Assembly: GCA_038252405.1 (NCBI GenBank)
Contig: JBBSAJ010000018.1
Span: forward strand, 1 to 45,751
Origin: DATCDE01 sp038252405
GTDB lineage: Bacteria > Actinomycetota > Actinomycetes > Prado026
Reading direction: 5' to 3'
Length of the DNA stretch: 45,751 nucleotides
Numbering within the stretch: the stretch's first letter is position 1; the number at the start of each line of letters is the position of its first letter. The notes below the pieces were generated by a model that saw nothing but the letters and a program-made list of their open reading frames with translations, was not told the origin of the DNA and did not search any database. The position numbers and the translations under genes were made by a program. Shown piece after piece: positions 18,631 to 26,882 of this stretch.

Positions 18631-19784
18631 CGGCCGACGTCCGGCTGGAGGGCGCCGACGAGCTGGTCGCCCCGGCGTACGACCAGGGCTGGATCGGTGC
18701 GCTGCTGCCGTCGCTGGCCGCCGGGATGGGCGTCGACGGGTGCACCGACGTGCTCGGGCTCGACCCGGTCGAGCGGGCCGCCGTCCTGCTGGTCGACGGC
18801 CTCGGCCTGGACCGGCTGCGCGAGCAGGCGGACATCGCGCCGTTCCTGGCCGCGGCGGCGGAGGCCGGGGGCTGGCGCACCATCACGGCCGGGTTCCCGT
18901 CGACGACGGCGTCCAGCCTGGGCTCGCTGGGCACCGGGCTGCCGACCGGGGAGCACGGGCTGGTCGGTTACACGTTCGCGCTGCCGGGGGCGCACCACGT
19001 GCTCAACTGCCTGCGCTGGGACCACGAGGTCGACCCCCACGAGGTGCAGCCGCTGCCCACCCTGTTCGAACGGCTGGCCGGCGCCGGGGTGGCCGCGAGC
19101 CACCTGGGCCCCCGGTCGTTCGCCGGCAGCGGCCTGACGACGGCGGCGCTGCGCGGCGCGCGCTATCCCGGGGCCGAGACGGCCGGGGAGCTGGTGGGCG
19201 GCGTGGCCCGGGAGCTGCGGGCCGCCCCCCGCGCGCTGCTGTACCTGTACTACGGCAACCTCGACCGGGTCGGCCACAGCCGTGGCTGTGCCTCTCTGGA
19301 CTGGCGGGCCCAGCTCGCCCACGTCGACCTGCTGGCCAGGCAGGTCGCCGAGGCTCTCCCACCCGGCGCGCAGCTGCACGTCACCGCCGACCACGGGATG
19401 CTCGACGTCCCGCCGCAGGCCCGGATCGACATCGAGTCCGACCCCCGGCTCCGCGCCGGCGTCCGGCTGCTGGGCGGCGAGCCCCGGGCCCGGCACGTCT
19501 ACGTCCGGCCCGGCGCCGCTGCCGACGTCCTCGCCGCCTGGGCGCAGGTGCTGGGGGAGCGGGCCTGGGTGGTGTCCCGGGAGCAGGCGGTGGCGGCCGG
19601 CTGGTTCGGTCCGACGGTGTCCGAGCGGGTGCTGCCGCGCATCGGCGACGTCGTCGCCGCCGCGCGTGGCGACTGGGCGCTGGTGGCCCCGCACAGCCAG
19701 CCGTTGGAGTCCGTCCTCGTCGGCTTCCACGGCTCGCTCACCCGGGCCGAGATGCTTGTCCCGCTGATCACGGTGCGAGGCTGA
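18627..19784 (+). CDS. alkaline-phosphatase-superfamily phosphodiesterase (NPP-like)
   Basis: This 385-residue metal-dependent hydrolase is of the type I phosphodiesterase/nucleotide pyrophosphatase family. The metal ligands and nucleophile are visible in order: D57 in L-L-V-D-G-L-G, the nucleophile threonine in F-P-S-T93-T94-A-S-S, D and H in G-N-L-D-R-V-G-H-S, D-H in T-A-D-H-G-M, and a late H in G-F-H-G-S-L-T. There is no signal peptide, so a cytoplasmic role is likely, unlike secreted NPPs. The substrate is unknown. The start overlaps DUF5998 by 4 nt, and thymidine kinase begins 5 bases after its stop, so the three are translated as one operon. Confidence 0.87.
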   Translation: MTADVRLEGADELVAPAYDQGWIGALLPSLAAGMGVDGCTDVLGLDPVERAAVLLVDGLGLDRLREQADIAPFLAAAAEAGGWRTITAGFPSTTASSLGSLGTGLPTGEHGLVGYTFALPGAHHVLNCLRWDHEVDPHEVQPLPTLFERLAGAGVAASHLGPRSFAGSGLTTAALRGARYPGAETAGELVGGVARELRAAPRALLYLYYGNLDRVGHSRGCASLDWRAQLAHVDLLARQVAEALPPGAQLHVTADHGMLDVPPQARIDIESDPRLRAGVRLLGGEPRARHVYVRPGAAADVLAAWAQVLGERAWVVSREQAVAAGWFGPTVSERVLPRIGDVVAAARGDWALVAPHSQPLESVLVGFHGSLTRAEMLVPLITVRG

Positions 19785-19789
19785 CGCGG

Positions 19790-20470
19790 GTGGCCGAGCT
19801 CGTCTTCTTCAGTGGGACCATGGACTGCGGCAAGTCCACCCTCGCACTCCAGCTGGACCACAACCACGCCGCCCGCGGCCGGGCCGGGATCATCTTCACG
19901 GCGCACGACCGGGCCGGGTCCGGGCGGCTGTCCAGCCGGCTCGGACTGCTCGCCGAGGCGGTCGAGGTCAGCCCGGCGCTGGACTTCTGGCAGCACGTCA
20001 CCGGCGTCCTGCAGGCCGGTGGCCGGATGGACTACGTGGTCTGCGACGAGGCCCAGTTCTACACCCAGGAGCAGGTCGACGGGTTGGCCCGGCTGGTCGA
20101 CGAGCTCGGCATCGACGTCTTCGCCTTCGGCATCACGACCGACTTCCGGACCCGGCTGTTCCCGGGCTCCCAGCGGCTGCTCGAGCTGGCCGACCGGGTG
20201 TCCCTGCTGCAGGTGGAGGCGCTGTGCTGGTGCGGCGCCAGGGCCACCCACAACGCCCGCACCGTGGACGGCGTCATGGTGGTCGAGGGCGAGCAGGTCG
20301 TCGTGGGCGACACCGAGGTCGACGTGGCCGGTGCGGGTGGTGAGGTGGGGTACGAGGTGCTGTGCCGGGCCCACCACCGCCGGCGGATGACCGCGGCGAC
20401 GGCCACCTCGTCGACCTTGTCACCGGAGACGCTGCCGTTCGGCAACGGGGTGGACGCCGGGCATGGCTAG
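19790..20470 (+). CDS. tdk: thymidine kinase
   Basis: This 226-residue type II thymidine kinase phosphorylates thymidine with ATP to dTMP in the salvage pathway. The P-loop is S-G-T-M-D-C-G-K-S-T (residues 8-17), the catalytic glutamate is E87 in C-D-E-A-Q-F, and F-G-I-T-T-D-F-R forms the lasso-adjacent segment. The zinc site is C146-W-C148 with C192 and H195; in the family all four ligands are commonly Cys, with His at some positions. The GTG at 19790 starts right before the P-loop, as usual for the family. The stop overlaps the sulfurtransferase start by 8 nt. Confidence 0.93.
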   Translation: MAELVFFSGTMDCGKSTLALQLDHNHAARGRAGIIFTAHDRAGSGRLSSRLGLLAEAVEVSPALDFWQHVTGVLQAGGRMDYVVCDEAQFYTQEQVDGLARLVDELGIDVFAFGITTDFRTRLFPGSQRLLELADRVSLLQVEALCWCGARATHNARTVDGVMVVEGEQVVVGDTEVDVAGAGGEVGYEVLCRAHHRRRMTAATATSSTLSPETLPFGNGVDAGHG

Positions 20471-21311
20471 CCCGTTGGTCGACGTCGCGGCGCTCAGCGC
20501 GGCGATGCTCACGGACCGGCCGCCGCTGCTGCTGGACGTGCGTTGGCAGCTCGGTGGCCCGCCGGGACTGCCGCAGTACCGGCTCGGTCACCTGCCGGGG
20601 GCTGTGTTCGTCGACCTGGACGCCGAGCTGGCCGGACCGCCCGGGATCCGCGGCCGGCACCCGCTGCCCGACGTCCCGGTGCTGCAGGCGGCCCTGCGGC
20701 GGGCCGGTGTCACGTCGTCCCGCCCGGTGGTGGCCTACGACGGCGGCAGCGGCATGGGTGCGGCCCGGGCCTGGCGGCTGCTCCGCTGGGCCGGGCACCC
20801 GGAGGTCTCGGTGCTGGACGGCGGCCTGCCGGCCTGGCGCGCCGCCGGCCGACCGCTGGACACCGGTGACGGGCCGTCGCCGGCCGAGGGGGACATCACG
20901 GTGCTCCCCGGGTCGATGCCGACCCTGGACGCCGACGGCGCGGCCAGGCTGGCTCGCGCCGGCGTCCTGGTCGACGTCCGGGCGGGGGAGCGCTACCGCG
21001 GCGAGCAGGAGCCGATCGACCCGGTGGCCGGACACATCCCGGGGGCGGTGAACGCGCCGGTGACCGAGCTGTACCAGCTGTCCGGCCGGCTGCTGCCCGA
21101 GCCGGTGCTGGCCGCCCGGTTCGCCGACCTGCTCGGCGGGGGGCCGCACCGCGGACCCGTGGGCGCGTCCTGCGGCTCCGGCGTGAGCGCCGCCCAGCTG
21201 GTGCTGGCGTTCGAGGTGTGCGGGATCCCGGCCGCGCTCTACGTCGGCTCGTGGAGCGAGTGGATCACCGACCCGAGCCGTTCCGTGGCCACCGGGTCGG
21301 ACCCGGGCTGA
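20463..21311 (+). CDS. sseA: sulfurtransferase with two rhodanese domains (SseA-like)
   Basis: This 282-residue tandem rhodanese moves a sulfane sulfur from thiosulfate or 3-mercaptopyruvate to a thiophilic acceptor. The N-terminal domain (about 5-135) has G-G-S-G-M-G in place of the active loop, so it lacks cysteine and is structural, as is normal in this family. The C-terminal domain has the persulfide cysteine C237 in S-C-G-S-G-V-S-A. The C-G-S-G-V loop is closer to mercaptopyruvate sulfurtransferases than to classic rhodanese (C-R-x-G). It is the last gene of the DUF5998-phosphodiesterase-tdk-sseA run and ends 17 bases from the convergent sepH stop. Confidence 0.88.
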   Translation: MASPLVDVAALSAAMLTDRPPLLLDVRWQLGGPPGLPQYRLGHLPGAVFVDLDAELAGPPGIRGRHPLPDVPVLQAALRRAGVTSSRPVVAYDGGSGMGAARAWRLLRWAGHPEVSVLDGGLPAWRAAGRPLDTGDGPSPAEGDITVLPGSMPTLDADGAARLARAGVLVDVRAGERYRGEQEPIDPVAGHIPGAVNAPVTELYQLSGRLLPEPVLAARFADLLGGGPHRGPVGASCGSGVSAAQLVLAFEVCGIPAALYVGSWSEWITDPSRSVATGSDPG

Positions 21312-21328
21312 CCCCGGGCTCACCCCGG

Positions 21329-22189
21329 TCAACGGCCGGCGTCGTCGTCCTTGCCGCTCATGCCGAACAGGATCTCGTCCCAGCTGGGGACGGGCGCGCG
21401 CTTGGACGCGCGCTTCGCGGCGGGGGCGGCGGGCGGGGTGGGGGCGGCGGGAGCGGGCTGCTCGGCCGCGGCGGGGGTCTCAGCCGGGGGAGCCGGAGCC
21501 ATCCGCTCGACCGGTACGGTGTCGTGCTGCCGGGTCGCCTCGTCCGGCTCAGGGGCCGCCTCCGGGGAGGGCACCGTGGCCAGCCGTCGGACCGCCTTGC
21601 GCGGCGGCTCCGGGGCGGCCCGCTCCTCGTCGGTCAGCCAGCGGGACTCGTCGTCGTCCGGCTCGATCGTGCGGCGTGCCGGGTCGAAGATCCAGCGGGC
21701 CAGCCGCTCGCGCCCGGCGGCGGAGTAGCGCAGCAGCACCTCCCAGCGGGCGTCCTCGCGACGCCAGGAGTCCCACTCGAGGTCCTCGGGGGAGACCCCC
21801 CGCTCCTCCAGCCGGGTGGCCACCAGGGTGCCCAGGGGGGTGCTCGTGGAGTCGGTGACCCGGCGGACGCCCACGGCCCGGGCCGACTCGGCCATGTGGT
21901 TGCGCTCCTGCAGGATCGGGCCCTCGTAGCGGCGGACCCGGTCCACCGGGACCCCGGCCGCGACCGCGACCTCCTCCGAGCTCTGCCCGGCCCGGATCCG
22001 GGCCTGGATCTCCCGGGGCCGCAGCCGGCTCTCCATGTTGATCTGCAGCTGCCCCAGCCGGGCCCGGTCGCCCCGCAGGGCGGCGTGGATGCGCTCGTCT
22101 ACGGGCACAGCGAAGCTGCGGCCGTCCTTGCCCTCGAGTACCAGCTGCGAGCCGTCCTCGCTCAGCCCGACGAGCCTGAGGTCCTCCAT
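21329..22189 (-). CDS. sepH: cell-division protein SepH
   Basis: This 286-residue protein is of the actinobacterial SepH (DUF3071) family, which binds FtsZ and promotes its assembly at septa. The N-terminus M-E-D-L-R-L-V-G-L-S-E-D-G is diagnostic. The helix-turn-helix lies at about residues 55-76 (A-G-Q-S-S-E-E-V-A-V-A-A-G-V). The middle is acidic and the second half Ala/Pro-rich, ending in the conserved S-W-D-E-I-L-F-G motif. The frame stays open to 22450, but the ATG at 22189 is the family start and has GGGAGG upstream. Unlike many genes here it has a leader of about 50 nt with a strong hairpin. Confidence 0.93.
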   Translation of the reverse strand: MEDLRLVGLSEDGSQLVLEGKDGRSFAVPVDERIHAALRGDRARLGQLQINMESRLRPREIQARIRAGQSSEEVAVAAGVPVDRVRRYEGPILQERNHMAESARAVGVRRVTDSTSTPLGTLVATRLEERGVSPEDLEWDSWRREDARWEVLLRYSAAGRERLARWIFDPARRTIEPDDDESRWLTDEERAAPEPPRKAVRRLATVPSPEAAPEPDEATRQHDTVPVERMAPAPPAETPAAAEQPAPAAPTPPAAPAAKRASKRAPVPSWDEILFGMSGKDDDAGR

Positions 22190-22211
22190 GCGCCGTGCCT
22201 CCCACGTCCGA

Positions 22212-22239
22212 GCGTTCGGGGCACCCAGGCCCCGAGCGC
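22212..22239 (-). promoter_or_regulatory. 11-bp hairpin in the sepH leader
   Basis: GCGTTCGGGGC (22212-22222) pairs with GCCCCGAGCGC (22229-22239) apart from one T-G wobble, with a 6-nt loop. It lies between the sepH -10 box and its ribosome-binding site, so it would form in the sepH mRNA leader. Confidence 0.5.
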
Positions 22240-22244
22240 CCCCG

Positions 22245-22250
22245 ACCTTA
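22245..22250 (-). promoter_or_regulatory. -10 element of sepH
   Basis: On the minus strand TAAGGT lies 55 bases before the sepH ATG, so sepH would have a true leader carrying the hairpin and a GGGAGG ribosome-binding site. Confidence 0.5.
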
Positions 22251-22298
22251 CGCGGGCCGGGGCCGGAACCGGGCACCGAACGCGACACAATGCCATGG

Positions 22299-22985
22299 AT
22301 GAGTCCCCCCGAACCGCGCCGACGACTTGACCTCAGCCTGACCCAGGTGGTGGCGGGCGCGCTGGCCGCCGTGAGCGCGGCCTGGGCCGCCTCGGTGCTC
22401 GGGGTGGCCGGGACGGTCATCGGAGCGGCGGTGGTGTCGGTGGCGATCACCGTGCTCAGCGCGGTCTACCAGCACGGCGCCCGGCGGACAGCGGAGCGGC
22501 TGCGGGCGCGGCGGCGGGCCGAGCTGGCGGCTGCGCCGTGGGATGCGGACGACGACGACGCGTTCGACCTCCAGCGCACCATGGTGCTGCCGGCGCTCGA
22601 TCTGGAGCACGAGCGCGGCTACCGGTGGGGCCGGATCGCGCTGCTCTCGCTGGGGGTGTTCCTGCTGGCGATGGCGGCGGTGACCGTGCTGGAGCTGTCC
22701 ACCGGGCGCACGCTGGCCTGCTCGGCGTTCGGCCACGACTGCGAGCAGCGGACGACCGTGACCCCGGGGCTCCCGGCGCGGACCCAGCCGAGACCCACCC
22801 CGACCGCGACCGGCCAGCCATCCCCTTCGGCGTCCGCGTCGGTGTCCGCCTCGGCGTCGCCGACCGACAGCGCGTCCGCGACGCCGTCGGCTTCGGCGTC
22901 ACCGACCGACTCGCTCGGGGCGCCGTCCCCCACCACCAGCCCGGCCCCGGCGACGGCGCCGAGCCCCAGCGCCTCGACCGGATAA
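22299..22985 (+). CDS. membrane protein with Ser/Ala/Pro/Thr-rich C-terminal tail, unknown function
   Basis: This 228-residue protein is of no family I recognise. Two membrane segments (about 12-52, possibly a pair of helices) lead into a basic and acidic cytoplasmic stretch. Another segment follows near 110-130, then a tail of about 80 residues built of Ser, Ala, Pro and Thr. The tail contains an imperfect 42-bp repeat (units start near 22848 and 22890) reading S-A-S-P-T-D-S. Two cysteines just outside the last helix (C-S-A-F-G-H-D-C) could form a disulfide. An ATG at 22290 is also in frame; I prefer 22299, 6 nt after CACAAT. Divergent from sepH, and ends 7 bases from the convergent MFS gene. 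Confidence 0.65.
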   Translation: MSPPEPRRRLDLSLTQVVAGALAAVSAAWAASVLGVAGTVIGAAVVSVAITVLSAVYQHGARRTAERLRARRRAELAAAPWDADDDDAFDLQRTMVLPALDLEHERGYRWGRIALLSLGVFLLAMAAVTVLELSTGRTLACSAFGHDCEQRTTVTPGLPARTQPRPTPTATGQPSPSASASVSASASPTDSASATPSASASPTDSLGAPSPTTSPAPATAPSPSASTG

Positions 22986-22992
22986 CGCTCGA

Positions 22993-24192
22993 CTAGCCCC
23001 CGGCCCGCCGTGCCCTGCGGCGTCCGGCGATCGCGGCCAGACCGACGATCGCCGCGACCAGGACGGCAGCGGCGAGCGGCACCAGGTAGGCCCGCGGGGC
23101 GCCGACGAGGTCCGCGGCCCGGCCGCCGAGGGCGGCCCCCACCGCGACCCCCAGCCCGATGGCCGTGGTGGCCCAGGTCAGTCCCTCGGTCAGCCGGTCG
23201 GCCGGGACGGCCTCCTGGACCAGTGAGAACCCGGCGATCAGGGTCGGCGAGATCACGAAGCCAGCGACGAAGATCAGGACGGCGGTCGCGGCGGTCGAGC
23301 CCGCGAAGGGCAGGGCCACCAGGCTGAACGGGGTGGCCAGCCCCAGCACGAGCAGCTGTCGCCGCAGCGGCACGGCGAGGTGGTTCGCGCCGTACACGAT
23401 GCCGGCGACCAGCGAGCCGCCGGCGTAGAGCGCCAGCAGCACGCCGGCCCGGGCCGGGTGCCCGGCGGCGCCCGCGCCGGCGACGGTGATCACCTCGATC
23501 GAGCCGAACGCGATGCCGAGCGCCGCCATCACGGCCATGACCAGCCGCATCGTCGGCAGCCGCAGCGCCGAGCCGCCCGCCGCGGCCGCGGACCCGCGCG
23601 CGGGTGGCTCGGTGGCCCGCTGGCTGAGCAGCCAGGCGGCACCGACCACCAGGAACACCAGTGAGGACAGCACTGCGGGGGCCGGCCCGTACCGGGCGGC
23701 CAGGACGGTGACCAGCGGTGGTCCGACCACGAAGATGACCTCGTCGATCACCGACTCGAACGAGAAGGCGGTGCGCAGCACGGTGCTCCCGGCCAGCTGG
23801 TGGCTCCAGCGGGCCCGGACCAGCGAGCCGACGTTCGGCAGGCTGGCCCCCGCGACGGCGGCCGGCACGGCCAGCACGGCGACCGGCGCCGGGATCCCGG
23901 CGAGCCAGACGAGGGACACCAAGGCGAGCAGGTGCGCGACCACCAGGGGAGTGACCACGCGGCGCTGGCCGTGCCGGTCCACGAGCCGGGCGGTGAACGG
24001 CTGGCCGAGCGCCTCGGCCACCGCGAAGCAGGCCGTGACCACCCCCGCGCCGGTGTAGGAGCCGGTGGCCCGTGAGACCAGCAGCACCACCCCGATGCCG
24101 AGCATGGAGATCGGCATCCGGGCCAGGAACCCGGCCGCCGAGAACGCCAACCCGCCGGGGGTCCGGGCCATCTCGGCGTAGGGGTTGCGCAC
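22993..24192 (-). CDS. MFS transporter
   Basis: This 399-residue protein has about twelve membrane segments. Motif A reads T-A-R-L-V-D-R-H-G-Q-R-R after the second helix. The central loop around residues 195-212 is Ala/Gly-rich. It resembles the uncharacterised actinobacterial MFS proteins related to sugar-efflux or YbfB-like carriers, and no substrate can be assigned. The GTG at 24192 is preceded by TAGCGT 6 nt upstream, which supports a leaderless start. It is divergent from hemH across 67 bases. It is not closely related to the MFS protein encoded at 16734. Confidence 0.82.
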   Translation of the reverse strand: MRNPYAEMARTPGGLAFSAAGFLARMPISMLGIGVVLLVSRATGSYTGAGVVTACFAVAEALGQPFTARLVDRHGQRRVVTPLVVAHLLALVSLVWLAGIPAPVAVLAVPAAVAGASLPNVGSLVRARWSHQLAGSTVLRTAFSFESVIDEVIFVVGPPLVTVLAARYGPAPAVLSSLVFLVVGAAWLLSQRATEPPARGSAAAAGGSALRLPTMRLVMAVMAALGIAFGSIEVITVAGAGAAGHPARAGVLLALYAGGSLVAGIVYGANHLAVPLRRQLLVLGLATPFSLVALPFAGSTAATAVLIFVAGFVISPTLIAGFSLVQEAVPADRLTEGLTWATTAIGLGVAVGAALGGRAADLVGAPRAYLVPLAAAVLVAAIVGLAAIAGRRRARRAGG

Positions 24193-24198
24193 CCCGGG

Positions 24199-24204
24199 AC
24201 GCTA
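24199..24204 (-). promoter_or_regulatory. -10 element of the MFS gene (24192)
   Basis: On the minus strand TAGCGT lies 6 nt before the GTG start. Confidence 0.5.
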
Positions 24205-24259
24205 GCCGACCGCGCCGACCGCTCCTGCGGGGACCGCTCCTGCCTGGGAGGATCGGTGC

Positions 24260-25330
24260 GTGACCGACTACGACGCCGTGCTGCTGGTGTCCTTCGGCGG
24301 CCCCGAGGGCCCGGACGACGTGGTGCCCTTCCTGGAGAACGTGACCCGCGGCCGGGGGATCCCCCGGGACCGGCTCGAGCAGGTCGGTGCGCACTACGCG
24401 CTGTTCGGCGGGGTGAGCCCGATCAACGCGCAGAACCGGGCGCTGCTGGACGCGCTGCGCGCCGAGCTGGCGGACGCCGGGGTCGACCTGCCGGTCTACT
24501 GGGGCAACCGGAACTGGGACCCGTACCTCGCCGACACGCTGCGCGACATGCGCGACGCAGGGGTCCGCAGGGCGCTGGCGTTCGTGACGTCGGCGTACTC
24601 GTCGTACTCGGGCTGCCGGCAGTACCGGGAGAACCTGGCCGCGGCTCGGGCCGAGGTCGACGGCGCCCCCGAGATCGACAAGGTGCGGCACTACTTCGAC
24701 CACCCCGGCTTCGTCCAGCCGTTCGTCGACGCCACGCTGTCGGCGCTGGCCAGTCTTCCGGACGCCGTCCAGCCCGGCGCCCGGCTGGTGTTCACCACGC
24801 ACTCGATCCCGGTCGCGGCAGCCGAGTCCAGCGGTCCGGACGGCGACGCCTATCTCGCCCAGCACCGTGCGGTGGCCGGGCTCGTCGCCGGGGGCGTGGC
24901 CGAGGCGACCGGCGTGGACCGCCCGTGGGACCTGGTGTTCCAGTCCCGCTCCGGGCCGCCCACGCAGCCGTGGCTGGAGCCGGACATCAGCGACCACCTC
25001 GCGGCGCTGGTGGCCCAGGGAGTGCCCGGAGTGGTCGTCGTCCCGATCGGGTTCGTCTCGGACCACATGGAGGTCGTCTACGACCTGGACACCGTCGCCG
25101 CGGCGGACGCCGAGCGGCTCGCCCTGCCGATGGCGAGGGCAGCCACCCCCGGCACCGATCCGCGGTTCGTCGCCCTGGTGCGCGAGCTGGTGCAGGAGCG
25201 GCTGGCCGACCGGCCGGCGACCGGGCGTCGGGCCCTGTCGCCGCTGGGCCCGTGGCGCGACGTGTGCTCGGTCGGCTGCTGCCCCAACCCGCGGGGACCG
25301 CGCCCGGCCGTCGCCGGGGAGGACCGATGA
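24260..25330 (+). CDS. hemH: ferrochelatase (coproporphyrin ferrochelatase type)
   Basis: This 356-residue enzyme inserts Fe2+ into the porphyrin; in actinobacteria the substrate is expected to be coproporphyrin III (the CpfC reaction). The N-terminus is L-L-V-S-F-G-G-P-E-G. The catalytic histidine is H181 in F-T-T-H-S-I-P, and the metal-site glutamate is E271 in D-H-M-E-V-V-Y-D-L-D. Cysteines at C119 (S-G-C-R-Q-Y) and C336, C340, C341 near the C-terminus fit the [2Fe-2S] cluster known for actinobacterial ferrochelatases. The GTG at 24260 is 6 nt after GAGGAT. The stop overlaps the next start as ATGA, coupling it to an inositol monophosphatase-like gene. Confidence 0.93.
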   Translation: MTDYDAVLLVSFGGPEGPDDVVPFLENVTRGRGIPRDRLEQVGAHYALFGGVSPINAQNRALLDALRAELADAGVDLPVYWGNRNWDPYLADTLRDMRDAGVRRALAFVTSAYSSYSGCRQYRENLAAARAEVDGAPEIDKVRHYFDHPGFVQPFVDATLSALASLPDAVQPGARLVFTTHSIPVAAAESSGPDGDAYLAQHRAVAGLVAGGVAEATGVDRPWDLVFQSRSGPPTQPWLEPDISDHLAALVAQGVPGVVVVPIGFVSDHMEVVYDLDTVAAADAERLALPMARAATPGTDPRFVALVRELVQERLADRPATGRRALSPLGPWRDVCSVGCCPNPRGPRPAVAGEDR

Positions 25331-26139
25331 GGAGGGACGGCGTGGACGACGCCCTGCTCGACCAGCTGCTGGCCCTGGCGACGTCCGTGGCGGCCGAGGC
25401 GGGCGCCCTGCTGCTGGACCGGCGGCCGGCCGACCTCGGCGTGGACACCAAGTCCACGCCGACCGACGTGGTCACGGTCATGGACAAGCGGGCCGAGCAG
25501 CTGCTCGTCGACCGGCTGCGCGCGGTCCGGCCCGAGGACGGGATCCTCGGCGAGGAGGGGGCCGACACCGCCGGGACCAGCGGGGTGCGGTGGGTGATCG
25601 ACCCGATCGACGGCACGGTGAACTACCTGTACGACCTGCCCGGCTGGGCCGTGAGCGTCGCGGCCGAGGTGGACGGTGAGACCATCGTCGGGGTGGTCGA
25701 GGTGCCCCGTTTCGGAGAGACGTTCAGCGCCGTCCGCGGCCGTGGGGCGACCCGCAACGGGGTCCCTGTCCACGTCTCCGGCTGCACCGAGCTGGCCCAG
25801 GCGATGGTGGCGACCGGGTTCGGGTACGCGGCGTCCCGGCGGGCCCGGCAGGCCGCGGTGCTGGCCGAGGTGCTGCCGAGGGTCCGCGACATCCGACGGT
25901 TCGGCGCCGCCTCGGTGGACCTGTGCTCGGTGGCCTGCGGGCGGGTGGACGGCTACTACGAGCGGGGGCTGCAGCCCTGGGACCTGGCCGCGGGCGGCCT
26001 GGTCGCGCGTGAGGCCGGCGCCCTGGTCACCGGCCTGGCCGGCGCCCCGGCCGGCGAGGACCTCGTCCTGGCCGCGGGCCCCGGCCTCCACGCCGCCCTG
26101 GACGCCCTGCTGACCCCCCTGTCCCCGAACCAGGACTGA
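25327..26139 (+). CDS. inositol monophosphatase family protein
   Basis: This 270-residue Mg2+-dependent phosphatase has all family metal ligands: E76 in L-G-E-E-G, D92 and D95 in W-V-I-D-P-I-D-G-T-V-N-Y, and D219 in L-Q-P-W-D-L-A-A-G-G. Inositol 1-phosphate, histidinol phosphate and fructose bisphosphate are all used by members of this family, so the substrate is open. The ATG at 25327 overlaps the hemH stop by 4 nt; an upstream extension of the frame only runs antiparallel to hemH codon usage. A GTG 14 bases further in is a less likely start. Confidence 0.87.
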   Translation: MRRDGVDDALLDQLLALATSVAAEAGALLLDRRPADLGVDTKSTPTDVVTVMDKRAEQLLVDRLRAVRPEDGILGEEGADTAGTSGVRWVIDPIDGTVNYLYDLPGWAVSVAAEVDGETIVGVVEVPRFGETFSAVRGRGATRNGVPVHVSGCTELAQAMVATGFGYAASRRARQAAVLAEVLPRVRDIRRFGAASVDLCSVACGRVDGYYERGLQPWDLAAGGLVAREAGALVTGLAGAPAGEDLVLAAGPGLHAALDALLTPLSPNQD

Positions 26140-26164
26140 ACGGTGCTCACGGGGCGGACGGCGG

Positions 26165-26683
26165 TCAGTCCAACCGGCGCAGGTCCGCGGCGTAGCGCCG
26201 CCCGTTCTCGACGTACCGCCGCACCGAGTCCGCGAAGGCCAGCGGCCGGACGGCGTCCAAGGTGACCCGAGCGGGCACCCCCCGAGCCATCGCCCGGGCG
26301 GGAACCTCGGTGCCCGGCGCCACCACCGCCCCCGCGGCCACCAGCGCACCCGAGCGGACCAGCACCCGGTGCAGCAGCACCGAGCCGGAGCCCACCAGAC
26401 AGTCGTCCTCGACGACGCACCCCTCGAGGTGGGCCAGGTGCCCGACGACGCAGCGGGCACCGATCACGGTGGCCAGCTCCGACGTGGCGTGCACCACGGT
26501 GCCGTCCTGCACCGACGTCTCGGCACCCACAGCGATCGAGCCGTAGTCGCCGCGCAGCACCGCACCCGGCCACACGCTCGACCCAGCGCCGAGCTGCACC
26601 CGCCCGACCACCACGGCGTCCGGGTGGACGAAGGCGTCCGGGTCGATCGACGGCACCAGGTCACCCAGCGCGTACACCGCCAT
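26165..26683 (-). CDS. gamma-carbonic anhydrase-like hexapeptide-repeat protein
   Basis: This 172-residue left-handed beta-helix protein is made of hexapeptide repeats (V-G-R-V-Q-L-G-A-G-S-S-V-W and onward) with a C-terminal helix. It belongs to the gamma-carbonic anhydrase/CaiE/YrdA group. Of the metal histidines H65 (V-V-H-A-T) and H82 (V-G-H-L-A-H-L-E-G-C) are present. The position that is His in the usual L-H-G-C motif is E87, with another His at 85. Carbonic anhydrase activity is therefore uncertain. The ATG at 26683 has GGAAGGGAG just upstream and is preferred over the open frame to 26767. Confidence 0.85.
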   Translation of the reverse strand: MAVYALGDLVPSIDPDAFVHPDAVVVGRVQLGAGSSVWPGAVLRGDYGSIAVGAETSVQDGTVVHATSELATVIGARCVVGHLAHLEGCVVEDDCLVGSGSVLLHRVLVRSGALVAAGAVVAPGTEVPARAMARGVPARVTLDAVRPLAFADSVRRYVENGRRYAADLRRLD

Positions 26684-26814
26684 GGCTGCTCCCTTCCGGA
26701 GGTGTGACGTATCTCTACACCCGCGATCACCCCCCGGCGCGACAGGGCACCCCCGGGTCGGGCACAATCCCGGTCTCCGGGGGTGTCAGCGAGCTGCCGC
26801 CGCCCGGGCACAAA

Positions 26815-26828
26815 CGGAGCGCGCTCCG
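26815..26828. promoter_or_regulatory. 14-bp perfect palindrome upstream of the DUF4193 gene
   Basis: CGGAGCGCGCTCCG is a perfect palindrome in the 199-bp divergent gap between the gamma-carbonic anhydrase-like gene and the DUF4193 gene, 55 bases before the latter's start. It may be an operator. A CACAAT box near 26763 could be a -10 element, which would place the palindrome in the leader. Confidence 0.4.
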
Positions 26829-26882
26829 CGTTCTGACCAGCACCTCACCACTGGACCGCAGCAACTGACGGAGGACCCGGGC

